Positions 48,145 to 58,416 of a stretch of 64,000 bases of DNA are shown piece after piece. Below the pieces are notes generated by a model. That model did no database searches and was not told the DNA's origin. It saw only the letters and a program-made list of their open reading frames with translations. How positions within the stretch are numbered: position 1 is the stretch's first letter; the number at the start of each line of letters is the position of its first letter. The position numbers and the translations under genes are program-made. Source of the stretch: Atkinsonella hypoxylon (lineage: Eukaryota > Ascomycota > Sordariomycetes > Hypocreales > Clavicipitaceae); the NCBI GenBank assembly GCA_000729835.1, contig JFHB01000103.1:44239-108238 (forward strand), given 5' to 3'.

Positions 48145-49715
48145 CTAATACTTGGTAAGGGGCGGACAATCCGGCGCAGCGGGAAACGAGAATCTGGTTT
48201 CCACAAAGACCTTTTGCATCGCGTCATCCTTGGCCTCGAACTTGTAGTATACTTTGTCCAGATCCTCCAACCTAACCCGGTGAGAAACCATTTGCATTGG
48301 ATCCAGCTCGCTGTGTCGCAGTGCGTCAAGGAGTTCATGCCAGTATTTATGAACAGGAGCCTGTCCGTTGCCAATGAGGCGGATACCGCGTTGCATAAGT
48401 GAACCGACATTGAAGTGGTTTGTCTGCATGAGAACACATTAGCAAAAGGTACGCCCGGTGAGAGGTTGGCGACGGAAGAAGGATAGAAAGCGTACGTACA
48501 TAGCCAACATATACGCCCGTGACGCCACAACGGCCGTAGGAGCGAACTCCCTCAATCATCTCATTCAGAATCTCGCTGGTGTCCGTTTCGGCACCGGTGG
48601 CCATCTCCAGCCAATGCAGCCAGCCTTTGGCATATTCTCCGGCTGCGCACTCAAGAGCGACATCTGGTCCTCGGTTGCCGCATATCTTCTTCAACTGGCT
48701 GACGACAGTCTCGGAGCTCGTAATCCCGCTCGATAGCTTCTTGTAGTCAACCAATGTCAATTTGCTTTGCTGTCGGACAGGGAAATGGTTCTTGATATAC
48801 GACAGACGAGGCTCCGTGTCAACAAAGATGACTTGTTGCGCGCCTTCTTTCATAGCAAATACACCTGCCATGTGGCCGATGGGACCTGCGCCAAAGATGG
48901 CAACGTTGTCGCCTTCATACACTCCTGTGTCTTTGACGCAGTGGTATGATGTGGAGAGTACATCTGAGAGAAAGAGTCCTGGAGGACTTGTCAGATAACG
49001 CTCCCTTTGGATTCTTGAGCTCGATTTCGATTTCGACTGTACCTTTTTCATCGGGGACATCGTCTGGGAGCTCTAAGAGATTGACATCCCCGAGAGGCAC
49101 TCTCACATACTCTGCTTGACCCCCTGCAAAGCCCCCTGTGAGATGAGAGTACCCGAAAATACCTGCCGTTCGTCCTCCATACATGGCTTTGGTGGTGGTG
49201 TTCGAGTTGGTCTTCTCACACTGCGACGAGAGCTTCTGCTTACAGTAGTAGCAGTCGCCGCATGCAATCTGGAAAGAGGCAACATATCTTTTCCCGACTG
49301 CCACGTTGTGGACTTGACGTCCTACCATTTCTGCAACACCGCAGAACTCGTGGCCGAGAATATCGCCCTTTGCAAGCTGCATGACTGTCCCATGGAGCAG
49401 ATGAAGGTCGGAACCGCACACGGTCGTCCCGGTCACTTTCAGAATCACATCTCGATCCTCTAGGATTTTGGGTTTCGGAACCCTGGCTGTGAAGCCCACG
49501 GGGGTTAATTAGTCTTTCAGTGTGTACAAGTGGTTTAGGTGGTGAGATTGCGCACCGATTTCAACTTTGTTCTTGCCCATCCAAACCAGCGCATTCATCA
49601 TGTCACTGCCCCCAGCGCCGCTATCAGGATAGCTCGATTCATCTTGTGAGGTGATTTCATTTTTACCATGCCCGATGGCTTTCTCCACCTGGTAGGCTGC
49701 TTGCGACAAGGCCAT
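48145..49715 (-). CDS. Zinc-dependent MDR dehydrogenase, formaldehyde-dehydrogenase-like
   Basis: NAD(P)-dependent medium-chain alcohol/aldehyde dehydrogenase, probably cytosolic, 453 aa. Four exons: 49715-49556, 49486-49043, 48978-48500 and 48423-48145. All introns (64-76 nt) have GT donors and join KVEI-ARVPKP, DEKG-LFLSDV and YVGY-TNHFNVG. The catalytic zinc site is seen as CGSDLHLLHG (Cys76) and GHEFCG (His98, Glu99). The structural zinc loop has four Cys in IACGDCYYCKQKLSSQC. The Rossmann motif is VAIFGAGPIGHMAG, with acidic Asp in IFVDTEPR favouring NAD. The sequence resembles glutathione-independent formaldehyde-dehydrogenase-like enzymes, but substrate is not certain. A roughly 40-residue polar N-terminal extension (DESSYPDSGAGG region) precedes the catalytic domain. 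A T run lies just upstream of the start. Confidence 0.92.
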
Positions 49716-52016
49716 TTTGGTTTTTTTTTTTTTTTTTTTCTGGTGGTAGAGCGCACGATGCAGTACTTTTCTTGCTCAAAGTTTTCTTTCGTCCTTTTGG
49801 GATGTAAAGGGGAATAGAGATTGCCCTTTACTGCAATGAAAACGGGCCGATCTGTTCTCTCATTCTGGAATATATATTGTCAACCCTTCGAATAATGTAT
49901 GACACCGGTTGTCAGCACTTGCCCCTCCATGTGCTGGGTGATGACGACACACTGACACGTCGAAATCGAGATCGCAAAAAGCGCGTAGTGTGAATATTTT
50001 TAATGAAAGAAAATTTCCGCATCCCATTAAGCATTTGATCAACGATCCAAGTGCGGGGAAGTTGCCCCAAGAACGATTGTGGCGTTTTTCTAGTATTGCA
50101 CCTCGTCGACGTCATATTGCTTCCTTGCAACACGGTATTACCGTGCTTCTGGCGGTTGATAGCCAGGGACTGCGGCAATTCGTCTTTATATCTGGGCGAT
50201 AAGTGTCATGAATTCAGAAGTTGACACGCAAGATATCCTGTCCGAATTGTTAGTCGATGGTGTCTTGGGAAGTCCTTGTCTTTTACCTTGAACACACTAC
50301 GGCCTCTGCCGAATATCATCACCATTCTTTTTGTTTTCTGGCCTTTTTGGCTTCCGTATCTTCTCATGTCCTTCGCTAATGCTTCGATGCAAAGTTTTCC
50401 TCGAGAAGTCAACTTGATTCCTAGAGCCTGTATTGCTTCCTACCCTCAAGTGACTCCAGATTTATCTGTTTTTAAAGGCGTTGTTAGGCATAGAATGCGA
50501 TGTCGTCGCGCATCCGGCTGCGCACCTCATCCACGCTCCATATGTCCGGCCATTGTACCCAGGCCAGGCCTTCATGCTGAGACTTACTGATCGATGTGAC
50601 TATTGGTTAAACATGTCTCTAACTCGATCATGCCACCAATAGCAAGTAAGCCTTGTCTAGCGATATGTTGCTGTAGATTTATATCACAACGTGGTTTCAG
50701 GCTCACATGGACGGCAATGATTGGAGACGTTAAGTTCTTCTAGCCGACGACATGGGCCGACTTGTCCAACTTGCGCTATGGATATTTTGCCAAAAAGCCT
50801 TCACGGTCTGGAAGGCAGACCAAGCCTAATTCGTGCTTGGGCCAAGTGGAACCTTTTATTTTTATTGTTTCAACAACACTGCTATCAATCATATTCGCGC
50901 TATTCCGTAGAACGAAACGGATAATGTAAGGTTGTGCATATGCTTAGCATATACGGAGTATAACCCTTTGTCGCCAATTGCTACATTCGACCGGGAAAAT
51001 GCCTTACTTGGACCAATCACGAACTGACCTATCTGACCAGGGGAGGTTACGGAATAGATAGGCAGGCCACAAGTTGGCTGACGAGCCAATCGGATAACAG
51101 GAGAAAGAGTACTTCCTCACACACGTAGAGTCCACTCTATTCCGTAGTCGAGAGGAATGAAATATGTACTGACACACGGAGTACGGAGTACGGAGTACTT
51201 CTAGCCACACCTTGAATATTACGGGGCTAAGGGGCCTGTTTTGCGCAATCTGAGATCAGGTACCACCGTATTAAAGGCTAGGCTGGAAACATGCAGATTT
51301 AACGCGCGGGAACGCACCAAGCCGAGCAGAAACCAGGAACCGAAACTAAACCGCATGGAGACGCATAACGTCAAACTGCCGTTCGGTCGATCCTGGGGTT
51401 GATTGGGTGGGTGGGCTATCACTCGGCCAATCATATGATTGAAACGGGGCGTCAAGCATACCTACTAGGTAGGTAGGAGAGATTGAAGGGGCGTGCGGGG
51501 CGTGTGGGGCGTGTGGGGTCGGTCAGAGGCGGTACCGCGAAAACGAACACAAGGAGGCATTGACCAGACCAGCCAAGGACAGACCAGAATCTTTTTTAAA
51601 AAATTGATGTCTTAGTCTGCGACACAGCCTCTGAAAGGTACGGAGTGCTCCGCCTTATTTTTGACTTTGCCTTGGGCTTGGGGGGTGGCCCGTCGCGTGC
51701 AGACCTACTTTACTGGCTTGGCTCATTGCCTTCCCCCCCGGTCCGTTTAAGAGTTCTATACACGTCTCACCTCACCCGTCTTTGTAGAAGGAAAAAAAAA
51801 AAAACAAAAACAAAAAAAACAAAAAAAACCAGACTTCCTTCCACCACCGCCTTCTTCTAGAAAGCCCTTTGCATTGATTGAGCCTTTGCCTTTGCCTCAG
51901 CCCCTCATTCTCTCATTCTCTAACTATCTCCCTTCTTTCTTTTCTTCTCTTCACTCCTTGCTAGAATCGAGGACGGTCCAGCAAATAGAGCAGACGATCG
52001 ACGCACCTCGTTCACC
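49716..52016. other. 2.3 kb divergent spacer
   Basis: Between the MDR dehydrogenase and SOD genes. No gene is supported. It carries a T run at 49723-49740, TACGGAGTA copies at 50952, 51182 and 51189, a CTAGGTAGG array (51465-51478), a short GTGGGGC-type repeat near 51497-51520, and a C/T-rich leader (51840-51965) just before the SOD gene. Confidence 0.5.
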
Positions 52017-52732
52017 ATGCGCTTCACAGCCCTGCTTGTCGCTGGCTTTTCAGCCCTATGCGCCGCTGAAACCCACGACGCTCCGGTAGTCAAACATAAC
52101 CCCAACGTGGTCTACGAAGCCAAACTGCCTACATTGCCATTTTTTCATGGACGCTTTCAAGGCAATATTCAGGGACTCGTTCGTGCGTCACGCGGCCCGG
52201 GTGGAGAAGGTGTTCAATTCAACGTGACATTTTCCAATTTTCCCAAGGAAGGGCGCCCTTTCAGTATGTCTTCAAAATTTTTTTTTTTTTTTTTCTTTTC
52301 TTTCCCCCTTCTTTCTTCTTCTTTGATATCTTGGAGAGCAGCCTGGGTCAAGCTCTGTACTCTACACGACTTATTGGATTTTGGAGCTCTCCCCCCCCTA
52401 ACATTCTCACAGTGTACCATATCCATCTTCAGCATGTACCAGGCAATGGCAACTGCGACAAGACTGGCGGACACCTTGACCCCTACAAGGCCGGCGATCA
52501 AGATCGATGCAATACTCACCACCGTGAAGCATGCCAGGTCGGTGACCTGTCTGGCAAGTATGGGGCCATCACCTCCGATCCGTTTAAAGCAGACTATATC
52601 GATCTGTATAGCTCGTTGGACCCCAAGGCGCCAACTTTCATCGGTGACAAGTCTATTGTGATTCACTTTCAAAACAAGACGAAAATCACCTGTGCAAACT
52701 TCCAGCGGGTAAAGGGGTGCCCATTGTCCTAA
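52017..52732 (+). CDS. Secreted Cu-only-type superoxide dismutase
   Basis: Converts superoxide to peroxide at the cell surface or outside the cell, 188 aa. Exons 52017-52263 and 52413-52732; the 149-nt intron has donor gtatgt, branch cctaac and acceptor cacag and contains a long T run. A signal peptide (MRFTALLVAGFSALCAA) precedes the domain. Copper ligands are visible in MYHIHLQ (two His), GGHLDP (His) and IVIHFQ (His). Compared with Cu/Zn enzymes, the zinc ligand His80 position reads Gln (CQVGDLSG instead of RHVGDLG), no His71 equivalent is evident, and the electrostatic loop is missing. These are hallmarks described for Candida albicans Sod5. Unlike many fungal surface SODs, it ends soon after the domain with no Ser/Thr-rich GPI tail, so free secretion is likely. 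Confidence 0.88.
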
Positions 52733-54970
52733 AATACGGGGCACGCTGAGGATGGAGCGTTTCGATTCTTGTATCGCTCTCGCTTAGAATAGGGGTTGCC
52801 ATTAGTGCGACCAAAAGTGAGATTTTTTTTTTTTTTTTTTTTCCCCTGATAAAAACATGCATGTATTTCTTGTTTGCCACTTGCTAGTAGATGTACAGAT
52901 TGAGCGTGCGAAATTTGCCAAAGCTAATTGCGCTTTCTACTTACCACTTGTTCGATCCTAAAAAGAGCTCTTAATGTAAAAGCCGATGTTCTAGATAGAA
53001 AGAAGCCTAATTTGCACTACCTATCACTATGATGGTGATTCTTTATTCATCATCTGATTGTCAGGTTCTAACAAGGGCAATACCAGCATATATTGCAAGT
53101 TGAGCCCTCGACGTCCATCATGGCCGATTTGGACATCCTAGCTTACCAAGCGCGAAATCAAAGGTTGGAGATTGTGGATATATTAGTTAATCCATGGCCG
53201 ACGCCCATACAATGCATCTGGCTCGATGTCAAGATTCAAAGCCTACAACATCCACTAGTGGTATATCTGTACGGAGTGAATGCCGACATTCGATCACATT
53301 TACGTACACGATCTATTTTAGCGTTTGTCATGCCCTCCGCCGTCTTCGACGAAGCCTCTTGTGGCTCATAATACACAACACACCCCATTCATGCTATTTC
53401 CATGCCCTTCGCCGCATCCCGACTCCACGCCACTTGCCCAGCTGCATCCTCCATGTCCAATCCCCGCGGAAACGACCCTCAGACATCTAGACAATCTGCC
53501 TCTTCAATCTTCAAATCTGCAAGCTCGACTGGTGCACATGTCCTAAAGAGCTACCCCGGTCAAAGCCAACATGACCATCTCGTCGGCAGTGTGGATCTGA
53601 GACGCAGGAACTGAGCATTAATTAGTTAACTAGTTACCGTGCAATACAACCCTCAACTGGCACTCACAACTATCACCAACACTGTAGCCTAGGTGCCAAC
53701 GAGACGATGTCGACCGTCAGCCCTGTTGTTTCATATCCCCTTGTCCATTATGCAGGGGTTTGGGCTTTGATGCCACTACTCCAGAGTATGCGCGGAAGCA
53801 CCGGACGAATGCGGATTTCATGCACAGATAAGGGGTATCTGCGTGACTAGCACTGGGACGCAATGACATGGTCTTGTCCAGGAGCGACGTCGTCATCTCA
53901 AGTCAGGCTTTGGCCACCAGACCAATCCACTCCTCACTCAATGCAAAAGCATGTCGCGTCCAAGCCCAAATCGACCAAATTCGAGCCGGGTTGTCCACAG
54001 TGCTACTGGAAGTAGCATCACCGCAAGGAGCCTATGACAGGCCTTGCAGTCTGTTCCGGATGTAAAGAGGGTGCAGGTTCAAGAGACGCGCATATCTCTC
54101 CCGAAGCCGATTGACTGCTGTACTGCCGTCTGTCCCTCCTGTCACTGACGACGCCTTGGATCTGCACATCAAGCCCGTCATACTTCTCGTGGTAAAGACG
54201 GCATAGGCTATCGTTGCAACTAGCATTCCGGGTTGCTATCTACAGACGCCACGGAGGTGTAGTGTAGTCTCGGTGCACCCCGAACCATGCGTATAGTCTG
54301 AACTGATGAATACACCACGGCCGTGATATCTACAGTTCGCGAAAACACGGCTCGGCTCTTGAAAAATTATTCTTCCGATTCCGACAGAGTGGCTCATGTC
54401 CTGATCAGGGTCCAAGTTTGGCTGAGAATAGACTTGCTCAGTTGTCTGTCTCCTGGTTCCGCAGAACAAGAGGGCTTCTACATATATTCGCTGGGGGTGA
54501 TGCTACTCGGTGAACAAACAACAGGTCAGCCGAGATGTAAGTAGCACACTTGGTAGTCTTCTGTCATTCGTTCAATGAGAGGTTAATTCAACATGACGCG
54601 AAACGATGGTCTTGAACCTAAAGTCGATCCTTTGTAGCAAAGCGTGTGCCTAAGTAACGTTCAGTACACAAGCAATATAGGAAAACAATCCTCTTGATCT
54701 AGCAAATAAGAGCATTGCAGCGGGAGTGTCAGCAAAGTTTGAGAGCTTGAGCATGATGTTGCCTGGCTGCGTCAGAATCGAAACAACGAATTCCAATGTC
54801 AGCAAGATTTCCAAAAGCGAGCTGTGAAAGAACAACGTTGTGGGAAAAGGACTAAGAACTTTTTGTATTTCTCGAAGATTTCCCAGAATGATACCCGTTT
54901 CGTTAATCCGGCGAATGAACGCTAACGTATGCTCCTGAAAATTTTGACCATGCCTCAAAAACCTCATGAT
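52733..54970. other. 2.2 kb convergent spacer
   Basis: Between the 3' ends of the SOD gene and the RRM gene. It contains a T run (52824-52842) and several 60-105-codon frames on both strands with no recognisable features. One frame of 105 codons (54650-54967, minus) lies immediately past the RRM gene's stop and is probably part of its 3' UTR. Confidence 0.5.
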
Positions 54971-55988
54971 TTAATCAAATCTACGACGCCAGTTATCTGA
55001 CGCCAAGCTCCTGCTTCCAGCCGGTGATCCATCTACCTGAGGGCCGTCTTGGTCCCTTGTTCCACGACGCGAGCGGTCTCCGAACCTGTTGTTGTATGGG
55101 GATGATCGCTGATCACGCTGCTTGTTCGGGGACGGCTTCGCCAGGGAAACCTTTAACGGTCCTGACTCGGTGTCTTTGCCATTGAGAGTATCAATGGCCG
55201 ACTGTGCCTCCTCTCTGGTGCCGAATTCCACGAAGCAATAGTTGTGGTTACCTGGGAAGGCAGATGTGCTCTCATGAGACTTGATACGATTGCTGATACT
55301 GACACTGCATTGATGTCAGCTTTTTGATGGTCGCCTCGTAGTCAGGATGATTAAGGTTCGTTTGCGACGTACGGATTGAAACCAGTAAACAGCTTCCTCA
55401 CTTCTGCGCTGTCTATAGCCTGGTCCACTGAAGGGCTCAGCCCACCAACGTATACTCGCTTGCCAAAGTCCTCGCCACCAGACTCCTCGGCATAGTTGGA
55501 CGATGATCTTTGCCCATGACTGCTGCCGTTGTAACTGCCATGCCTAGGGCTAGCGCCTTCGTCTCCCCATCGCTGGGGGTTTGGGGAGCGGTTGTCATTA
55601 CTCCAGCGGGCGTTGGTGCGATTCTGCTTCGGCTTGCAGGGGCCGACTTTCAGATTACGGCCGCCAATGGTAGCATTCAAAGAGTCCAGAGCACGGTTAG
55701 CGCCCTCGCGACTGACAAAGTCGACGAAGCAATAACCCGGATTGCGTCCGGAGACAGGGTCGATGGAGATCTGGACGGCTTCGAAGTCCTCAAACCCATT
55801 TGCTCTGAGTTCCTCCTCAATTTCCTGGGCCTCTGCAGTGTAGAGCAGGTTGCCTATGACCGCAGGGTTAGTCGTGGTTTGACGGCCAGACGGGATCAAG
55901 GTGAGAGCGGTCCCAACCCACCCAGGTAAATCCGTCTGCCCTCGGATAGCGCATCCGATGGGGTTTGCGGGCTGCTTTCCGTAGCCAT
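54971..55988 (-). CDS. RNA-binding protein with two RRM domains
   Basis: Nuclear or nucleolar-type RNA-binding protein, 293 aa. Three exons: 55988-55922, 55853-55373 and 55304-54971. Both introns are 68 nt with GT donors (gtgggt, gtacgt) and acceptors catag and gcag. RRM1 spans about residues 19-100, with RNP2 RIYLGNLLY created by splicing and RNP1 NPGYCFVDF. A Ser/Asn/Arg-rich linker follows. RRM2 has RNP2 RVYVGGLSP and RNP1 NYCFVEF, and intron 2 falls inside it. The C-terminus is Arg/Asp/Ser-rich (RFGDRSRRGTRDQDG) and ends RRRFD. This arrangement resembles fungal nuclear-localisation-sequence-binding or Gar2/Nsr1-like proteins but lacks their acidic N-terminus, so no specific name is given. 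Confidence 0.9.
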
Positions 55989-58176
55989 GGCTGGTACTGA
56001 GGAGTCCCCGTTCAATCAGCAAATTCTGCACATTGCGAAGGATGAGGGTATTATGATTATGATCGACATGAGAGCGGCGGGCATGACTGAGCCACCATCA
56101 AGGCGTGGTTCACGCGGGCTTGGTGGCAGCGTTTGTGGTCCTGGCTTTCTCTCGTATCGAGACAGCAACTCAGTCTATGCTTGTGCAAGCCATTTTGATG
56201 CATACCTCGTATACAAAAGTTCTTCCCGTCGAAAGATGGAAAACAAAAAGACCGAGAAGATCCTACGATGTAGCCGGATTGTCCCTCGAAGGAATCCAGC
56301 AATAATGGGTGGCCTGACCGAATTCTCAAACTTAACAAAGATTCTAGATATTGCTGTGGGGGGAGGGGGGGGGGAGGGCCAGAATTCACGTAATTCTGCG
56401 CAGTGATTGGCTGCGCGAGTCTCGCGAACGCGGAACTTGAATCCTGATCTTTTTTTCATTCCCCGCAGAGGTGTGTAATCTGGGATTACGTAACTCCCCC
56501 TGTCGGCGTTGAATTCTTCGCCGTGGCTAATTCCCGGTTAAGACTGAATGAGGCAATGAGCTTCCGCTTCATGTCATGCACCTACCTTGTCGGCTGGCAT
56601 TCAATATCACAATATTTGAACGCATTGGGAAGCATGCGCGCCCGTACCCAGGACCACGACACTGGTTATCTTGCCCAACCAAATAATATGACCGTTATCC
56701 CTATCCAAGCCACGACCCCAAAATCTTGGAGTCTGAACGGGTTGGCAATGGCCGTCTCGCCCATCTAAGGTCAGTGAGACAGAACACGCTTTGTGCTATA
56801 TTCTGAAGCTATTTGGGAAGTCTAAGACAGGAAAGCCCTGTCTCATAGCTGCACGTACTATTTCATCTTGCCCCCCTATTCAAAGCTGTGTGAGACCAGC
56901 AGCTGAGACCGACTGCGCGAGTTAATCACAGCCGTTGCAGAAGAGGGGGTTTCACAGCATGCCGAGAGATGTCGCAGCTTAGAGGAATCAATAAGGTTTC
57001 GAAATAACTAATAGCTATGGGATGATGCTCTAATGTTGAATGCATTGCCTCTGGCCAAAATTGGCCTCATTCTCCAAGGCACGGTTTATGTATAGGAAAC
57101 CAACAGGCTATTTCTGTTTGTTCATATACAGTATCTCTTCGATGCGCCAGGCCTCTTCTTCCACAGATGGGACTTTCCATATTGTCGGACACAACTTCGC
57201 TCGGGCGTGATGGGCGCCTGGAAACCCCTAGCTTAACCTAGTCATTCCCGAGTACATCGAGCTGTCGGATATGTCGCTTGCGATCCTTCTTGCGTACACC
57301 TCAACCACAAAGCTAGACTCGCTGCGCAGTGTCAAGTCTTGCACGAATCGCAGTCGGACAGCGGTTTGTGACCAACACTACTGGATATACCAGAAGAAAA
57401 AGGGTCCGTATGGAGTCGAGCGCGACAGCTGGGTTTTGCATTCGGGTCTCTCAGGCATAGACGAAGCGACAACCCAACGTCAACCAGCATGTTCAGGACA
57501 CAGCCTGCAAGATCATCATGGTGTTCTCGATAAATCAGCCTCGAAGGCAATTGCTGATTTTGTCTTTTCAGGCAGGTATGGACCCGGGCTAGGAGTTATA
57601 CAAGAGCAGTTCAGGCATCCCGATGCCATACGGTCGGCGGATTGGCTATTCTAGCATTAGTGGAATTATTGACGATACTGGTGCAGTCGAACTCGGTAGT
57701 GAGTTTGGCGCCTCATCGTTGATACAATGTCGATTCTTCGACGAATCACGCGCATTCCTTTTCATTTGCTTTACATTTCGGCCTTTGATGCACTTCCTGT
57801 TATCCGCTACGTAATATAGGCCCTGTGCAAGGGCTGATTACCTCGGTGAGAGTGCCGTATCCGGACCCCCTTCTTTTAAATCACGAAATGAGACGAATGA
57901 AATTTTTGTATCCCAGAATATTGATTCAAATCATTAAACTACTCATTATCCCATAATACAACCAAGCCATGAAATCCTCCAGAGGAGTCGACTCGTCAAC
58001 GTCATCAACTTGATCTAACGAAAGCTGGCAATCAAATATTTATTTATCCTGAACCCGCGTTAAAAAAGTATTCTTGGGTCGTAAGAAGATGAGATTCCAC
58101 TTACAGGTAAGATCAATCATGTTCAGCTGCCTGGCCTGGTTCTCTTCGATGTAGGCCAAGTCCTCAGCGACCCCAT
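55989..58176. other. 2.2 kb spacer downstream of the secreted-peptide gene
   Basis: Largely gene-free. The first few hundred bases are the 5' region of the RRM gene, with a G-run at 56361-56375. A 127-codon plus-strand frame (57271-57654) has no recognisable features. The last 250 bases contain possible minus-strand exons, described separately. Confidence 0.5.
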
Positions 58177-58240
58177 CTATTGCTGGCCGATCTCGTCCCT
58201 GCGGCCGAGGCCGATACCCTTCAGCAGTCCACCGAGGCCG
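57927..58240 (-). other. Possible unexplained exon pair, minus strand
   Basis: In a frame different from the secreted peptide, the minus strand is open from 58240 to a strong donor (GTAAGT at 58104) and reads GVAEDLAYIEENQARQLNM near its end. Splicing to acceptor gttag (exon from 58015) continues in frame as QVDDVDESTPLEDFMAWLYY to a stop at 57927. Its composition looks coding, but it has no start of its own. It could be the 3' part of an alternative transcript using acceptor ccgcag at 58199, or the end of a decayed gene. Confidence 0.25.
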
Positions 58241-58416
58241 TTAGCACCACCACCAAGGAGGGAGGAAAATGCCTGCTGCAAATTGGCACCGTTTCCGAGG
58301 AGGTTAGGTAATGAGCCAAGACCGTTGAGTTGACGCTTGTCCGGCATTCCAAGGGGAGTTGCTTGCACCAGGCAGGCTGCGGTAGCGAGGGTAGACACGA
58401 TTCCGAAGAACTTCAT
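58177..58416 (-). CDS. Small secreted Gly/Leu-rich peptide precursor
   Basis: Single-exon 79-residue product. A clear signal peptide (MKFFGIVSTLATAACLVQA) is followed by a short propeptide ending in Lys-Arg (TPLGMPDKR). The next 43 residues are cysteine-free and rich in Gly, Leu and Asn (SLLGGGANGLGGLLKGIGLG), then Arg-Arg and a six-residue acidic tail (DEIGQQ). The Lys-Arg and Arg-Arg sites fit Kex2 cleavage, which would release a peptide starting with Gln. A TATATA box lies 150 bp upstream on the same strand, supporting real transcription. I recognise no named family. Candidates are an amphipathic membrane-active peptide, a small effector, or a hydrophobic surface protein. The isolated position gives no further hint. 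Confidence 0.65.
   Translation of the reverse strand: MKFFGIVSTLATAACLVQATPLGMPDKRQLNGLGSLPNLLGNGANLQQAFSSLLGGGANGLGGLLKGIGLGRRDEIGQQ

Noticed and set aside
54650..54967. 105-codon minus-strand frame just after the RRM gene's stop
   Set aside because: It lies in the expected 3' UTR and has no domain or start support; reinitiation after a long coding region is unlikely in fungi.
55987..56406. 139-codon plus-strand frame starting head-to-head with the RRM gene at CCATGG
   Set aside because: The shared ATG is a consequence of the palindromic CCATGG. The product has no motif, ends in a low-complexity Gly run, and overlaps the RRM gene's promoter.
57271..57654. 127-codon plus-strand frame
   Set aside because: No domain, signal peptide or splice signals; composition is not clearly coding.
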